Source of the DNA: Antennarius striatus
Taxonomy: Eukaryota > Chordata > Actinopteri > Lophiiformes > Antennariidae
Direction of reading: 5' to 3'
NCBI RefSeq assembly: GCF_040054535.1
Contig: NC_090784.1
Coordinates: 3,426,001-3,490,000, forward strand
Length of the DNA stretch: 64,000 bases
A program made the translations under genes and the position numbers. The notes below the pieces were generated by a model. That model saw only the letters and a program-made list of their open reading frames with translations, made no database searches and had not been told where the DNA came from. Each line of letters starts with the position of its first letter. The stretch's first letter is position 1. Shown here piece by piece: positions 34,065-47,600 of the stretch.

Positions 34065-34457
34065 ATAATTTTAATTTAATTTTATACACTGTTATAATCC
34101 CCGAAGGGAAATTAAGGATGCACACTCAGGTTTTTGTTAGTCAATCACACACATGCATATTAGTGTGTACAGGCCCCTGTAATACACTCAATCACACACA
34201 AGGAGACCTGTGAGCATGCAATGGCAGGTAGAGTGGCAGGCAGTCCACTTTTGGAGTGCCCAAATGAGCAGCTTGTGAGGGTGATGGCACCTTGCTCAAG
34301 GGCACCTCAGCAGTGCTCCGAAGGTGAGCTGACACCTCCCACTTTCAGCTTACACTCCGGATGTTTTTGGGTGGGAGTGGGAATAGAACCGCCGATCTTG
34401 GAACATTGGATGACCTGCTCTACTGCCCACTCTACCACTGAGCCACTGCTGCCCCTT
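34065..34457 (-). mobile_element. tRNA-derived SINE, copy A
   Basis: On the minus strand the head GGGGCAGCAGTGGCTCAGTG (box A type) begins at 34457, and GGCGGTTCTATTCCCACTC (box B type, one change) follows. The body has GAGCAAGGTGCCATC. The 3' end reads CTTCGGGGATTATAACAG, like the fish LINE tail at 2190-2210. Same family as copies B, C and D. Confidence 0.85.
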
Positions 34458-34534
34458 CGACTAAGATCTGGAAGCAACCCCTCAACTCGGAGAAACAAGT
34501 GTTGAAAATGAGTGAATGATTAATTTGTACTATG

Positions 34535-34620
34535 CAAGATTTTGTTTGCGGACCGATATCAAATGATCCATGGACCGGTACCGGTCCTCGGACGGGGGGT
34601 TGTTGAGCCCTCCTCTACAG
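34535..34620. mobile_element. hAT-like end fragment
   Basis: GGACCGGTACCGGTCC and the GGGGGGTTGTTGAGCCC end resemble the subterminal part of hAT elements in vertebrates. No second end was found. Confidence 0.4.
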
Positions 34621-35357
34621 TGTTCACACAGTCAGTAAACAGATAGACATGTTTGTGCTATGATGAAATAAAATTGTTCTATAAAAATGCAATGCATTCA
34701 CTTCTATTGAAATAAAAGAACAACATTTCATTTAATTTTCATACAATTTAAAAAAAATACAGGTATGCATTTACACGCGTATAGTAAAGTAAATTACCAA
34801 ACACATATACATGATGCACAATTTATTTCTGGCATTAGTGTTTAAATTAGGATAAAGATCTGAATTAGAACTGAAGCTTTCGTGAAGAATGAGAAACAGA
34901 ATTAGGGAAGAAAAACGAGACACTTGATTACCTGGCGTGGGCTGCAGCAAACAGCCTCATCCACCAAAACAAACAATGTTGGTTCAGACATGAGGCTCAC
35001 TTGAGCCGACTCAATGGCCTCCGTAAAGATGACCACTGAGCAGTAAAGACACAGGCGTGAAGCAAACACTAGAAATAAAGCGTTTAATACGGAATCTGAC
35101 TTCACGTCTTCTCAGCAGCGCTGTTTGGCCATGATACCAGGTGTCACTCTGAGCCACACCATGTGTTAATAAACATCAAATTCATAACAAGGGAGGGAAG
35201 GGAAGGAAATTCGGAAAAAGGGAGATGTAATGGGGCATTGTTCCATCCACACCACACATCTACCTGGTATTGCAGTATCTCCTCCACTGACAACAAATCT
35301 GGAGGGTCTCCCTGCCTAGGGCCTGTAAGACCAGGACCAGGGACTGGGGAGCCCCAC
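34621..35357. other. Spacer up to the right inversion arm
   Basis: No gene. A GC-rich piece at 35230-35357 precedes the point where identity with fbxo43 exon 4 starts. Confidence 0.45.
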
Positions 35358-35931
35358 TCTAAGAGGTCAGCCATCAAGACGGTTCAGGCCCAGTCTAGGA
35401 CCAACTGCACCCCCCAGTCTGGAAACAGCACTCTGACCCCATTGCAAGACAGTGTCCAACGTTCAGGCAGCAGCAGCAGACAGGAACATTTTTCGTTAGG
35501 CACATTTTTATAAATATTTTCCTAATGTGAATACATATAAAATTTGGCTATTTCCAGCATGTCAAAGGTTTTAGTAATTGCTCATTGGAGGATGAATGAT
35601 GTTTCTAATTTGTCTTCATGTTGCTGTTCTGAGAAGTTCACATTAAGACCTTTTATCATTTCACATAATTTTTTACTTCCAGATTGCCAGAACCCTCTTC
35701 AATGACGAGTGCCTCAAGCCTTGCCCTCTATGCCAACATTCTGCAAGGTGTCACTCAGTGAAAGGTGAGGGTGTGTGCTGCAGTGCTGACTGTGGTTTCC
35801 AGTTCTGCACAGCATGTTTGTGTGCGTTCCACAGCCCCAGAGAGTGAGGCAGCCAGTCTGTGGGCCGTCACAAGAAGGACATCATTCTTCCAGGAAGTGC
35901 TCAGAACAAACAAAATGTCAGGAGACTGTGA
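35358..35931 (+). pseudogene. fbxo43: 3' fragment of fbxo43 (exon 4 part and last exon), inactivated
   Basis: Exon 4 identity begins at about 35358 (TVQAQSRT, PQSG, TPLQDSVQRSGSSS) and its donor is lost: the intact CTAGAG/GTGCAT reads TTAGGCACAT here. The last-exon copy at 35683-35931 keeps its acceptor and the NVRRL end, but the TGT codon for a zinc-region Cys is TGA at 35845-35847. It also has Arg to Leu in the CPRC motif (CPLC). There is no promoter, no start and no F-box. Lies directly upstream of rgs22 in the same orientation, as the intact fbxo43 does with the dead rgs22 copy. Confidence 0.93.
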
Positions 35932-38723
35932 GCAGGAAGTGGTCTGTGCTCCTGTTGGCTGTGTCAGAGCCACATTAGTGTTTTATTAAGTTTTTGTCTC
36001 ATGGAGAAGACAAGTCTTAGCAACAAGGAAACTGATGCCATTGCATGTGAGCACCTTCTGTACATTTCAATGTGTTTTTATGCATATTTATGTGATACAT
36101 TTACAGGCATTTTTTCTAAAACAGTTCTTAGTCATGGTTTTAATTGTTTATGTGAAGGAAGGCTCTCTCTGATGTGGATGATTTTTTGCTGATGTACAGA
36201 CAAGTAGATGAAATGTAGAAGATGCTGTTTTTTGGAATTACTCAGATTTTCAACTTATTTTGACATTTTGCCAATGTGTTTTTGATTAGATAAATTTTTT
36301 TAAACACCTTTCTATTATTTGTAATACAGTAATACTTTTGAACGTTTATCCATCTAAATAAAATTTTCGGTGTTTTGCGCCATCTAGTGGTACAAAATCA
36401 ACATCTACGCGCCGCCTCAGAGCCGTGTAACCGTTTGATTTGTTTTTGTTGTCAATCGGAAACAAACAAGGAAAAAACAGTGACGTAAATGTGTGAGTGA
36501 TTGAGAGACATGTCTCGCCCTGCAGTAGGGAAGAAGTCTTTGTTTCTCCCCGCTCCTTCTAGTTAAACCTTTACCAGCCCGTGTTTTAAAGTGAGTCCAC
36601 TCCGTAGCAACCTGCAGTGTGTGTAGTTACGCCAGACGGGTGTGTGTCAAAAGTGACTTCCTGGCTCAGCTTTGGGTGCAGAACGTCTTAACGTGTTGCG
36701 CTGATTTTCTTCTACAGAAGTGAACCATGTGTGGAGTAAATCCAACCGGTAAGAGCTGCCTTATGACTAAAATGACTTTTTGGTGGTTATTATTAGTTTA
36801 GTAATTTGTGTTCTTCTCCATGTGAAGAGCTCTCCCATCTCACAGCTACCAACTTTGTGAGTACGATTGATTACTGATATTTAGAAGTTTTTTCATAGAG
36901 CAAAGATTTATCAGGATCTCCACCTTTTTTGATTGGTACTGTTTTTTCTCTGCAGGAGGATTCTCTGGCCTCTGATGATCTATTGGTTCATTTCTTTAAT
37001 GATTTCTTACGTCTGCCGGTAAACTAATCCTACTGGTCTTAATGTGATGAGCTGACTTTTAACAGCACTTTTGAACATTCTCCGTCATCTTTTTGTAGAC
37101 TTTCACAGAGTCTTTGCTGTACAACAAGGACATGGGACTGTTTGAGGTTGTGAACGGGGCAGCTGAGGTTGTCTCCAGAAGAATCCGATCAGCACTATTC
37201 CACAGCAAAACACAGTGTCTCAGTGGTAACCCCTCAGTGGTGGCCAGAACGCCTCCAGTGGACAACCAGTACTCTGTTCATGTAAATGAAGAATGTTTCT
37301 CTGTCCTGAGGAGCTAGTGCTGAAGCTGTGGAGCTCCATCTCAGGAATCTTTTTGTCTGACATTTACAGTGTCTGGATGGAAAACAAGGAATTCAGTGGG
37401 TTCTGAAGGAAAGGTTCCCCTTCTTCCTTCAAAGCGATTGCTACAATGAGTACAGGTACTGTAGGCGTTAGCCGTTGTGTCTTCTGATGATGAATGCAAA
37501 ACAAGTGTAGTTTAAACTTCCATATTCTGTAGTGATTTTTAAGTTTGTTCTGTACATCATGGTTGAAAATAGCATGGTTTTACTTCTGTTAGCTGTGACT
37601 TTATAATTGTTGTTCTCCACCAATACTTAATGAAGAGTGTCGACATCTTTCCATCCAATGTCGTTGTTCCTTAAGCCCTACGTGAGAAGCCTTCAGGACA
37701 AATCTCACTCTGCCTACACAAAGAAACAGCACTGGAGAAATAATGAAAAATGCAATTTTTTGTGTTGTGAAGAAAGTATTTGAGAAAAGCCCCAGACAGT
37801 GTCTCTTCCTGGTCATTCTCAGACTAGCCAAGCTGTTCAGACAAGAATTCAACATCTTTATCCAGAGGAGGACATGTAGTTCAAGTCAGATCACCCCGTC
37901 TGTCCCACCACTGCATATGTCCTCAGGTAATCACAACACATTGAACATCCTAGCATGATCACATTCTCCAGAGAACCTTTCAGGAGGGTGTTGTACAAAC
38001 TGCTGTTGTGATTATATTTAGCATGTTGAAGCTAAATTAAGAAGATTCCCTGCTCTTTTCCCTGCTCTGTTCTTTTCCCTGCTCTTCAGGATCTATCAGT
38101 AAACCCTCCAGCCAGGAGGAGCATATCAACACAAAGTTGTGTGAATCACCCAGATGTTTGTCCAGCTTGTCCATGCCAAAGGACCCATCCGATGTGACCT
38201 TATCTTTCTCACATTCCTCTTCCTCCCCTGATTCTAAATGTGAGAAAGAACAGGAACCCCTGATATCAGGCACAGCTCCATCACCTGGCAGCTCAGAGTT
38301 TGAACGTATAAGCGAGTTTGTTGGCCAGAGTTATGAGTCCCCAGAAAAAGAGCTGGAGTATGTAGCTGCTGGGGTGGTTAAACAAGTGCTCAACAATACC
38401 TTGAACCTGATGAATGGTCAGAGCCTGGCAAACACCACCCATTGCTTCAGTATGTCAGGAGAGTGGACGAATCATTCCAGCACAGATGAATCCTTTGAAT
38501 CTAAAGGTTACCAGCGTTCGGCTGATGAAGACAGAGACAGATTGGACAGCAAGAAAGAGAAAGTTCAGGAGAGCATGAAGGGGAGGGGAGTGGGAGAAAA
38601 GACCAATATGTTTGGGAAGAATTGGGAGGTGGGTAGTGCATGCACAGGCCAAGAACACATCCTTGATATCTGCTACTATGGTACCTGTTGCCATGTCAGT
38701 AGACTGGGTTTGGATGAGTTTAA
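35358..38723 (+). repeat. Right arm of the large inverted duplication
   Basis: Partner of 10135-13350. It ends within rgs22 exon 7 at TTTAAG (38719-38724), exactly where the left arm meets the TTAA flank of the THAP element. Confidence 0.9.
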
Positions 38724-41700
38724 GGTGTTTTTGCGAGGGACTCAAGGAGAGAAGCTATTTCATTTGTGGATGGATATAGAGAGACTGAAAACCACACAGA
38801 GCAGAGAGAGGAAGACGAGGTAAACACAGCAATGGCAGTTATCTGATGAAATGAAACTGGTACACAAACCATGCTGATGAAATACAGTATGATAGTAAAG
38901 CATGTGTATTATTTGTTCATGTGTGTGTGATTTAATGTAGTGTGTTCTCAACAGGTATTTAGTGCTGATGAGGAGCTGGTACCTGCTGAGCAGCAGTCCC
39001 AGTAGACTGAACCCAGACCAGCTGTCCAGACTGGGACTGACTACCTCCCCCTGCTGGACAGAGCAGAACCTGCACTGGGTTCAGTCGCTCGTCGCAGAGT
39101 CACTGTTCTGCTACTGGTGAGCTCCTCCACCAGAGTTCAGCTTCCTACCGTCTGTACAGTCACTGCTTTAATCAGCTAATAGTGCTTCTATAGAACAACC
39201 TTCAATGTAAAACACATGAGATATCTCGGTCCAGCTCATTGAATCAGAAATGATTACAGCTTATTTTCCGTGGTTTACAGGGAAGAGGAGAGCTGAAGCT
39301 GTTCACTCGTGTAATCTATAAATACTTGATCAGGCAATGCAAACAGGATGCTGCATCCCTTTAAACCACCGTGTCCAGCTCAGTGGATGAAGAGAAAGAT
39401 CGATTTCTGCTCTAACAACAATTTACATTTGCTAATTTTAGTTTTCTGTGGTCTGTGACTGAATTTGATGATGTGGACAGATTAGCCCAATGAGAGGCAG
39501 GCAAGTTTGTGTCTGTATCTTTATTTATTCCTTTTCTGTGTCCGTATTTATCTCTGGTTGGTCTAGTGATACGACACCTGAGGCCTGTACCATAAAGCTG
39601 GATTACGGTTTAGCGAGATAATTTCAGGTTTAACCCTGGCTTTTCGGTACCATAAAGGTGGCTTACTTTCTACTGGGCTACTTTGTCGTGGTAACCTATG
39701 CTAAACACCTAACCTGCTCCGGAGCAGGATAAGTTCAGGATAAGAGCTCAGCAGGTATAAAAGCCCCACCTACTGACCAATCAGTTCTCCTGGAAAATGG
39801 CCTGTCCGTTTTATGAGAACCCGGTGGATCTTGGTGCACAGTAGGGATGGGCGATACTGGGAATTTTGGTATCGATCCGATACCAAGTAAATACAGGGTA
39901 GTATCAGAAGATACTGACACGATACCGATACTTTTTGCTTGGAAATGTCAAGATCATTGAATAATTGACCCCCCCCCCTGAGTTAGTTTATTATAACTGT
40001 GATAAACACAGGACAAATATTTTAGGCAATAAAAATGTCTCATTTTTTAATAAATAACTACAATGCAAACTTTAACAGTATAAAAAAAAAAGACTTCTAC
40101 TACAACAACTGTTTCAGAACAAAAGTCAAGAGAGTCAAACCTAAAAAAAAAGCAGCAATGTAACATAATGTTATTTCAGGAATTAAAGGTTGTTTAGCAC
40201 TTTAATGTACATGGTTCACAATAAATTAGAGATTATGAGAAATCCATTTTTGGGGTAATAAATATTACACTAATGGAACTGGTGTTTCTTCTCATTCACC
40301 ATATAACTTTTATTTATGTCATTACAATTCAGACCAAATAGGAAAGCAGTCACATAAATAACAATATCAATAACATATTGGGAACCTTGTATTTTTATCT
40401 GATTACTTTAGTAATAGAATTAATCAATAGATTAATCGATTCCTTGGGTAATGGATAGCTGTAGCCCTTAGTAAAACAAGATCTTTTTCAACTGGGTGAA
40501 CATATAACCATTGAACCAATCTCCTTAAGTTGATACCCAATGACATTGTGAAAAACAGATTATGTGGGTATTGTTGATTTTTTGGCTGAAAAGCCTCTAC
40601 CAGAGTCCATTGTCTCTGTCCGGAGGATGCAGCAGGCCAGTGGCCAGGTATGGGGAGGAGCTAAAGGTGTGCCTGAGTCACTCAGGCAGAGACTCAGAGA
40701 GTAGCAGGGGGCTCTGGGCGAGAGAGGGGGGGGTGCGCTATTTGTACAGAGAAGCGGCGCTTTGAGGAAATTGGTGGAGGAGCAAGGTATCGATCAGAGG
40801 ACAATAGTATCGATCTGATCCAAGTACCTGCTTAGTATCGATAATATCGATATTTGGATCAATCCGCCCACCCCTAGCGATTGGTCACATGCAGCAAACT
40901 CCGCCCTTTTTGTGTGAGCGCGCACAGATTTAGAGTGGACAAGCCTGAATTGAATTATCAATCAATCAATCAAGTTTTATTTATATAGTGCTTAATCATG
41001 GCAGCAGACATTTCAAAGCGCTTTAACAGACAGAGAAACCCAACTGAACCCTCCAGAGCAAGCGTAAGCGACAGTGGCGGGGAAAAACTCCCTCGATGAG
41101 GAAGAAACTCCAGGCAGGACCCAGACTCTTTTGAGCGGCCATCCGCCTCGACCGGTTGGGTGGAAAAGAAATCAAGAGAGAGAGTGACAGATTGGCCAGA
41201 TAGAGACAGTATCAATATGGTTAAGGTTGCTAAAGTCAAGGCACAATTACAGCTGCGTGGATGACTGTATGGCGGCACGGAGGAAGAAAGGAAGCAGGAC
41301 CCCAGCCGATGGATAGTTGAGGGGTGGTACTGGTGGGCTTGGAGGAGAAGGTCCACAGCACATGGAGAGATGGGGGTGATACTGGTGGGCTCGGAGGTGC
41401 AGGTCCACAGAGGAAGGTCCACGGCGGCTGGGCGGATGAGGAGTGTCAGTAAGATGACACCAAGGAAGACAGGCAGCAGGACCCCAGTCGATGGTTAGGT
41501 GAGGGGTGATACTGTTGTTTGGGAGGTGTAGGTCCACAGCAGATGGTCCACAGTGGATGGGTGGATGAGGGGTGGAACAGTATGGAGGCGCGGAGGAAAA
41601 AGGACGCCGGACCCCAGCCGATAATTAGGTTAGGGGTGGTACTGGTGGGATGGGAAGAGCAGGTCTATAGCAGATGGGCGGATGAGGGGTGAACCTGAGA

Positions 41701-44643
41701 AAAACCTGGGAGGACATAGAGCACAGAGACTCCAGGGAAGAAGTTTAGTTAGTACGGTGTGATTGGAGACTTGGAGAGTGAGGTCAGAGAGGAGGAGGAG
41801 TAACAGAGATGGTTGGAGAGAAGGGGGAGGAGAGAGGAACTCAGTGAGTCTGGATGTTGAGTCTCCAGCAGTGTAGGTCTATATGAAAATAAACGTAGTA
41901 ACCTAAGTTGCCATTAATTGTAAAATTTATGAAAAAGAAAAGTTTTAAGTCTAGTCTTAAATAGTGAGAGGGTGTCTGCCCCCCGAACTGAGGTGGGGAG
42001 GTGGTTCCACAATAGAGGGGCTTGATAGCAAAAGGCTCTAGCCCCCGTCCTACTTTTATAAATTCTAGGAACCACCAGTAGGCCAGTATGTTGAGAGCGT
42101 AATGCTCGAGATGGATTATAAGGAACTAAAAGTTCCTTCAGATAGGTCGGTGCCTGGCCACGAAAGGCTTTGTAAGTGAGGAGGAGTATTTTAAAATCTA
42201 TCCTAGCTTTCACAGGAAGCCAGTGCAGAGAAGCCAGCACAGGAGAAATATGGTCCCTGGCACTGGTCCTGGTCAGAACACGGGCGGCAGCATTCTGAAT
42301 TAGTTGAAGAGTCTTCAGCGACTTTTTGGGGCAGCCTGAAAAAAGTGCGTTACAGTAATCTAGTCTGGAAGTGATGAAAGCGTGGATTAATTTCTCTGCA
42401 TCACTCCGTTTTAAAATATGCCTGATTTTAGCAATGTTTCGGAGATGGAAAAAGGCTGTTCTAGAAACCTGCTTAATGTGTGTGTTAAACGAGAGATCCT
42501 GATCAAAGATGACACCTAGGTTCCTCGCAGTGGTTTTGGCCTCAAACGTGATGCCATCCAAGGTAATTACATCACTGGGCACTACATCCCTAACAGTTTT
42601 TGGGCCGAGCACAACAACCTCAGTTTTATCAGAATTGAGATGCAAAAAGTTATTCGTCATTCAATCTTTAATCCCTTTGATACACATCTGTAATTTGCAC
42701 AACTGGCTGACTTCGTCAGGTTTAATCGAGAGATATAATTGCGTATCATCGGCATAACAATGGAAGTTGATGGAGTGTTTCCTTATCAAATTACCCAGAG
42801 GAAGCATGTACAAGATAAACAGTATTGGACCAAGAACCGAGCCTTGAGGAACTCCATAACTAACTGTAGTTGACTGAGAGGAGTTGTTAACAAACTGGGA
42901 ACGGTCAGTTAGATAGGACTTAAACCACATCAGTGCTGATCTCTTAAAACCAATTGTTTGGTCCAGTCGTGCCAGAAGAATATTGTGGTCAATTGTCTCA
43001 AACGCCGCACTAAGGTCCAAGAAAACCAGTATAGAAACAAGTCCTCTGTCTGAAGCGGTTAGAAGGTCGTTGCTAACCTTGACAAGTGCTGTTTCCGTAC
43101 TATGATGTTCCCTGAAACCTGACTGGAAATTCTCGAATAAACTGTTGGATTTAAGGAAATCACAGAACTGATTAGCGACTATTTTCTCTAAGATCTTAGA
43201 TAAAAACAGGAGATTTGAGATGGGTCGATAATTATTTAGAACAGTAGGGTTCTAAATAAAGTAGCTGTAATTAAGCCACTTCTCAAAAATTAGTGAGTTG
43301 ATAGCCGATTTTATGGTACCGAAAATCCGGAGGGCGGATGTCTCGTTAAGTGAAGCCAGATAAGTAGGAGGAAGCCCGGCTAGTTTAATCAAGCTATATG
43401 GTACAGGCCTCTGGTCTGTTGGAGTGGTTTTTGTTTTTATTAGACATGGCTTCAACCTTAAGAGGCTGTTCAGTGATGTTGTCTTTATCATTCAGAGCTG
43501 TTGGTGATGTCTGGTATTTCTATGATCTCATGCTGTACAGGGCTCCTCGGTTCTGGACGTCCCCCTGCGTTCAGGAGGACAGAGATGACTGCTCTTATGC
43601 AGAGTGCTGTGTCCGTCCTCTGTCCCACCAGGGTCCTGTAGGTCTCCCCAACCTTCTCTCTGACAACTACCTGCCTCTGTTCACTGTTTGCACACAGGTA
43701 GCAGCAAGCTGTCCTTCCTCGATGTGTCTTCATCTCTTTTGATCGACTGAGTAGATCAATCAGTGAATCAATCGAGAACCAGATAATGAACTATAAGTCA
43801 CTATATTAAACAGATATATTCCTTCTTTCAAGCTTCTTCTTTGGTGATTTCCTATTTTATATTACTAGATATTTGTGTTGGATAGTGGTTTCCGTTGTGT
43901 GTTAGCAGCTGCTTTCTAACAGAGGTCGACTGCAGGATAGCAGGAGAGCAGACAGGATGCTGCAGGCTCTCAGCGTCGACTCGTGGGCCGGATTATACCT
44001 GACTCACTTCTGTGAACAATCTGGAAATCAGGTGAAAAATCAGCAAACAAACTGTTGGCACCCTTATTTGTCTTTCACATGACAAACACAGTTACTGAAT
44101 TCAGTACTTTTTCAGCTTTGGGAGAACGCCATTAACTTCTGGACTGACCTGCAGCACTACCGTGAACTGTTCTATCAGGATGGGCTGGACCCGTACAGGG
44201 TGCAGAGGGAAGCACAGGTCAGAACACAGACACACATACAAGCACACTCACAGAATTAGTATAGTAAAAATAATAAAAATTCTAGTATTTCCTAGTCCAG
44301 GTTGGCTCAGCAGGTTTTGCTTTTCACACTTTCCATCCATCCTTCCATCTTGGGGCGGCAGTTGCTCAGTGGTAGAGTGGGCGGTAGAGCGGTTCGTCCA
44401 ATATTCCAACATCAGCGGTTCGATTCCCGCTCCCGCCAAAAACCACCCAGAGTGTGAGCTGATAGTGGGAGGTGTCAGCTCACTTCCGGACTACTGCCAA
44501 GGCGCCCTTGAGCAAGGTGCCATTCCCCTTACAAGTTGCTCATTTGGGCACACCATGAAGGAGCTGCCCACCACTTTACGTCCCCCTTTATGTGTACAGA
44601 CCCCTTGTGTCTGCTTGTGTGTTCAGGGCCTGTACACACTAAT

Positions 44644-44683
<40 letters not shown>

Positions 44684-47600
44684 CCATAACAACCTCGAAA
44701 AACGAGGATCCATTCTCCTACATCATTCATTTCTTCTTCTGGGCTAGCTGTCCTAACAGGGCTCTCCGTCTGTGTGCCTGCTGGTGACTGTAGAGTCCAA
44801 GGTGTGTATGGAAGAGCTGGGGGCAGTCTGGACATGGAAGTGTTGGGGATGGACGTGGTAACAAAAGGCTGTGTTGTCATAGATGACTCCTCTTCTCTGC
44901 TGCTTGTACACGCTCGGTCTCAAAGTTACTAACACTAGAGCAGTGGTTCTTAACCTTGCTGGTGGTACTGAACCCCGCTAGTTTCATATGCTCACTCACT
45001 GAACCCTTCTGTGGTTCAGTGTCAAATTTAAGACGTAAGTACTGTATATGTTTTGGTGCATTTAATGAACTGTACATAAATGTCACCTTTTCCAAAGAAC
45101 AAAAACCAAGACAGTGCATGAACTCACATGAAATTACCTACTTGCAAACCAGGGTGACTTTTGCTGTTGCTTTTGAGAGACCAGTTCAGATACACGTGGC
45201 TTCACCTTCACAAGTGCTACTCTGATGTCATTTTCACAGCAAAGTCTGTTTCTTTTGTTTTCCATGCAGCTTAAGGAAGTGTTCCTTTATTTTTGCCGAT
45301 GCGAGACTAGAATTGCTTAACTTGACATTGCAAATCATGCATATAGGACGCTGACTCCCATCGCCTTCCGTTATACATGTAAATCAATGTTGCACATATC
45401 CAGCCGACCACTTCATTTTTTTGCTCAACATAGTTACTATGGATTACAATATTAAGAAAGAAATCAGACGACGTACCATCACGACAGGCATAAATCAACT
45501 ACTGAGTGTGCAAAATCCCATGAAGCACAGGTAGGCTAATCAATGTAGCGTGATCACCTGCAGCCAGTGATGGCTAAGGGGGGCGTGTCATCATGAATTG
45601 ACACAATGTGTCAAACGTACAGTCATTCCTGTATGTCCGGCGGAGGTCCAGACAAAACACCCAACACGATGTGTTGACGATGTGTTGACTTGGGGTGGCA
45701 GTGGCTCAGCGGTAAAGCGGGCGGTAGAGCGGGTCGTCCTATGATTTAAGATCGGCGGTTTGATTCCCACTCCCACCCCAAAAAAAATACCCTGAGGTGA
45801 GCTGACAGTGAGAGGTGTCAGCTCACCTCTGGAGCACTGCCGAGGCACCCTTGAGCAAGGTGCCGTCCCCTTTACAAATTGCTCATTTTAGGCGCACAAA
45901 GAAGAAGCTGCCTGCCCCTCTACCTCCCCTGCATGCCTACAGGCGCCCTTGTGTGTGTGTGTGATACAGGGGCCTGTACTCAAAAATATATATGTGTGCA
46001 TTCTTAATTTCCTTTTGGGGATCAAACCAGTATATAAAATTAAATTTAAAAAATTATGTATCGGGTGTTTTGTCTTGAACTCCGTCTCTGCCGAACCCCT
46101 GAGACTGACTCACCGAACCCCTTGATCTCTTCTCCCTGTAACCTCACTCTTCCACTTGGGTCCCTGTCATTCACACACATGTGAATGACAGTCACATGTC
46201 TTATTGCAGTTAACCTCCATTCCTGTCCTTTCCAGGAAAAACCTCCATCTCTCTAGCTGGTCCCTGCTCTCACTACAGATCACAATGTCATCTGCAAACA
46301 TCATAGTCCATGGAGATTCCTGTCTAACCTCGTCTGTCAGCCTGTCCATCACCACAGCGAACAAGAAGGGGCTCAGAGCTGATCCCTGATGCAGTCCCGC
46401 CTCCACCTTGAACTCCTCTGTCACACCTACAGCACACCTCACCACTGTCTTACAGTCCTCATACATGTCCTGCACCGCTCTAACAGACTTCCTCATACAA
46501 TACCACAGTTTCTCTCTGGGAACCCTGTCATAAGCTTTCTCCAGATCTACAAAAACACAATGCAGCTCTGTCTGGCCTTGTCTGTACTTCTATATCAACA
46601 TCCTCAAAGCAAATACTGCATCTGTAGAACTCCTTTTTGGCATGAAACCATACTACTGCTCACAAATGCTCAGTTCTGCCCTTAGTCTAGCTTCAGCTAC
46701 TCTTTCCCATAACTTCGTTGTATGACTCATCAACTTTGTTCCTTTGTAGTTGCCGCAACTCTGCACATCTCCCTTGTTCTTAAAAATTGGCACCAGCACA
46801 CTTCTCCTCCATTCCTCAGGCATCTTCTCACTATCTGAGATCCTGTTGAACAACCCATTCAGGAATTCTACTTCCATCTCTCCTAGACACTTCCATACCT
46901 AAACAGATATATCATCAGGACCGAGTGCCTTTCCACTCTTCTTCCTCTTCAATACCCTCCTCACTTCATCCTGACTAATCATTGCTACTTCCTGGTCCAC
47001 AACAGCCACCTCTTCTAGTCTTTGTTCTCTCTCATTTTCCTCGTTCCTCAACTCTTCAAAGTACTCTATACCTCTTCCCATCACACTACTGGCACCTGTC
47101 AATAGACTTCCATCCCTATCCTTAATCACCCTAACCTGCTATACATCCCTTCCATCTCTGTCTCTCTGTCTTGCCAACCCGTATAGATCAGTCTTCCCTC
47201 CTTACTGTCTAACCTAGCATACAAGTCATCATAAACCCCTTGTTTGGCCTTTGCTACCTCTACATTCACCTTCCATTGCATCTCCTTGCATTCCTGTCTA
47301 CTCTCCTCAGTCCTCTCAGTGTCCTACTTCTTCTTAGCTACCTCTCTGTCTGTATACACTCCTGTCCCTCCTTATTCCACCACAGGGTCTCCTTATCTAC
47401 TTTAATTCCAGATGACACACCAAGTACTCTCCTACCTGTCTCCCTGATCACATTAGCTGTAGTTGTCCAGTCATTTAATAATAGACCTTTATTGTCCCAC
47501 AGTGGGGAAATTTGTGCGATCGTGGCAGCAGGGGGGGGGGGGTCAAACATAAATAGTTAAATAATATACATACATATTAACATCTGCAACATATGAAATT

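Larger units (their letters stand above)
39581..43410 (-). mobile_element. Harbinger-like DNA transposon, copy 2, with nested insertions
   Basis: Inverted relative to copy 1: 39581-39840 matches the reverse complement of the right end of copy 1, and 43286-43410 matches its left end. It is flanked by CTG on both sides (39578-39580 and 43411-43413). Interior sequence has been replaced or interrupted by a hAT-like element (39842-40876) and an L2 LINE (40958-43285). Lies in rgs22 intron 8. Confidence 0.8.

Noticed and set aside
34900..35513. A possible new gene from a 116-codon frame at 35163-35513
   Set aside because: The second half is the fbxo43 exon 4 copy; the first half has no known match and no splice context.
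40970..41537. Two minus-strand frames of 150 and 96 codons
   Set aside because: They fall in the GC-rich 3' UTR of the L2 LINE and consist of repeated TCCACC-type words with no domain.
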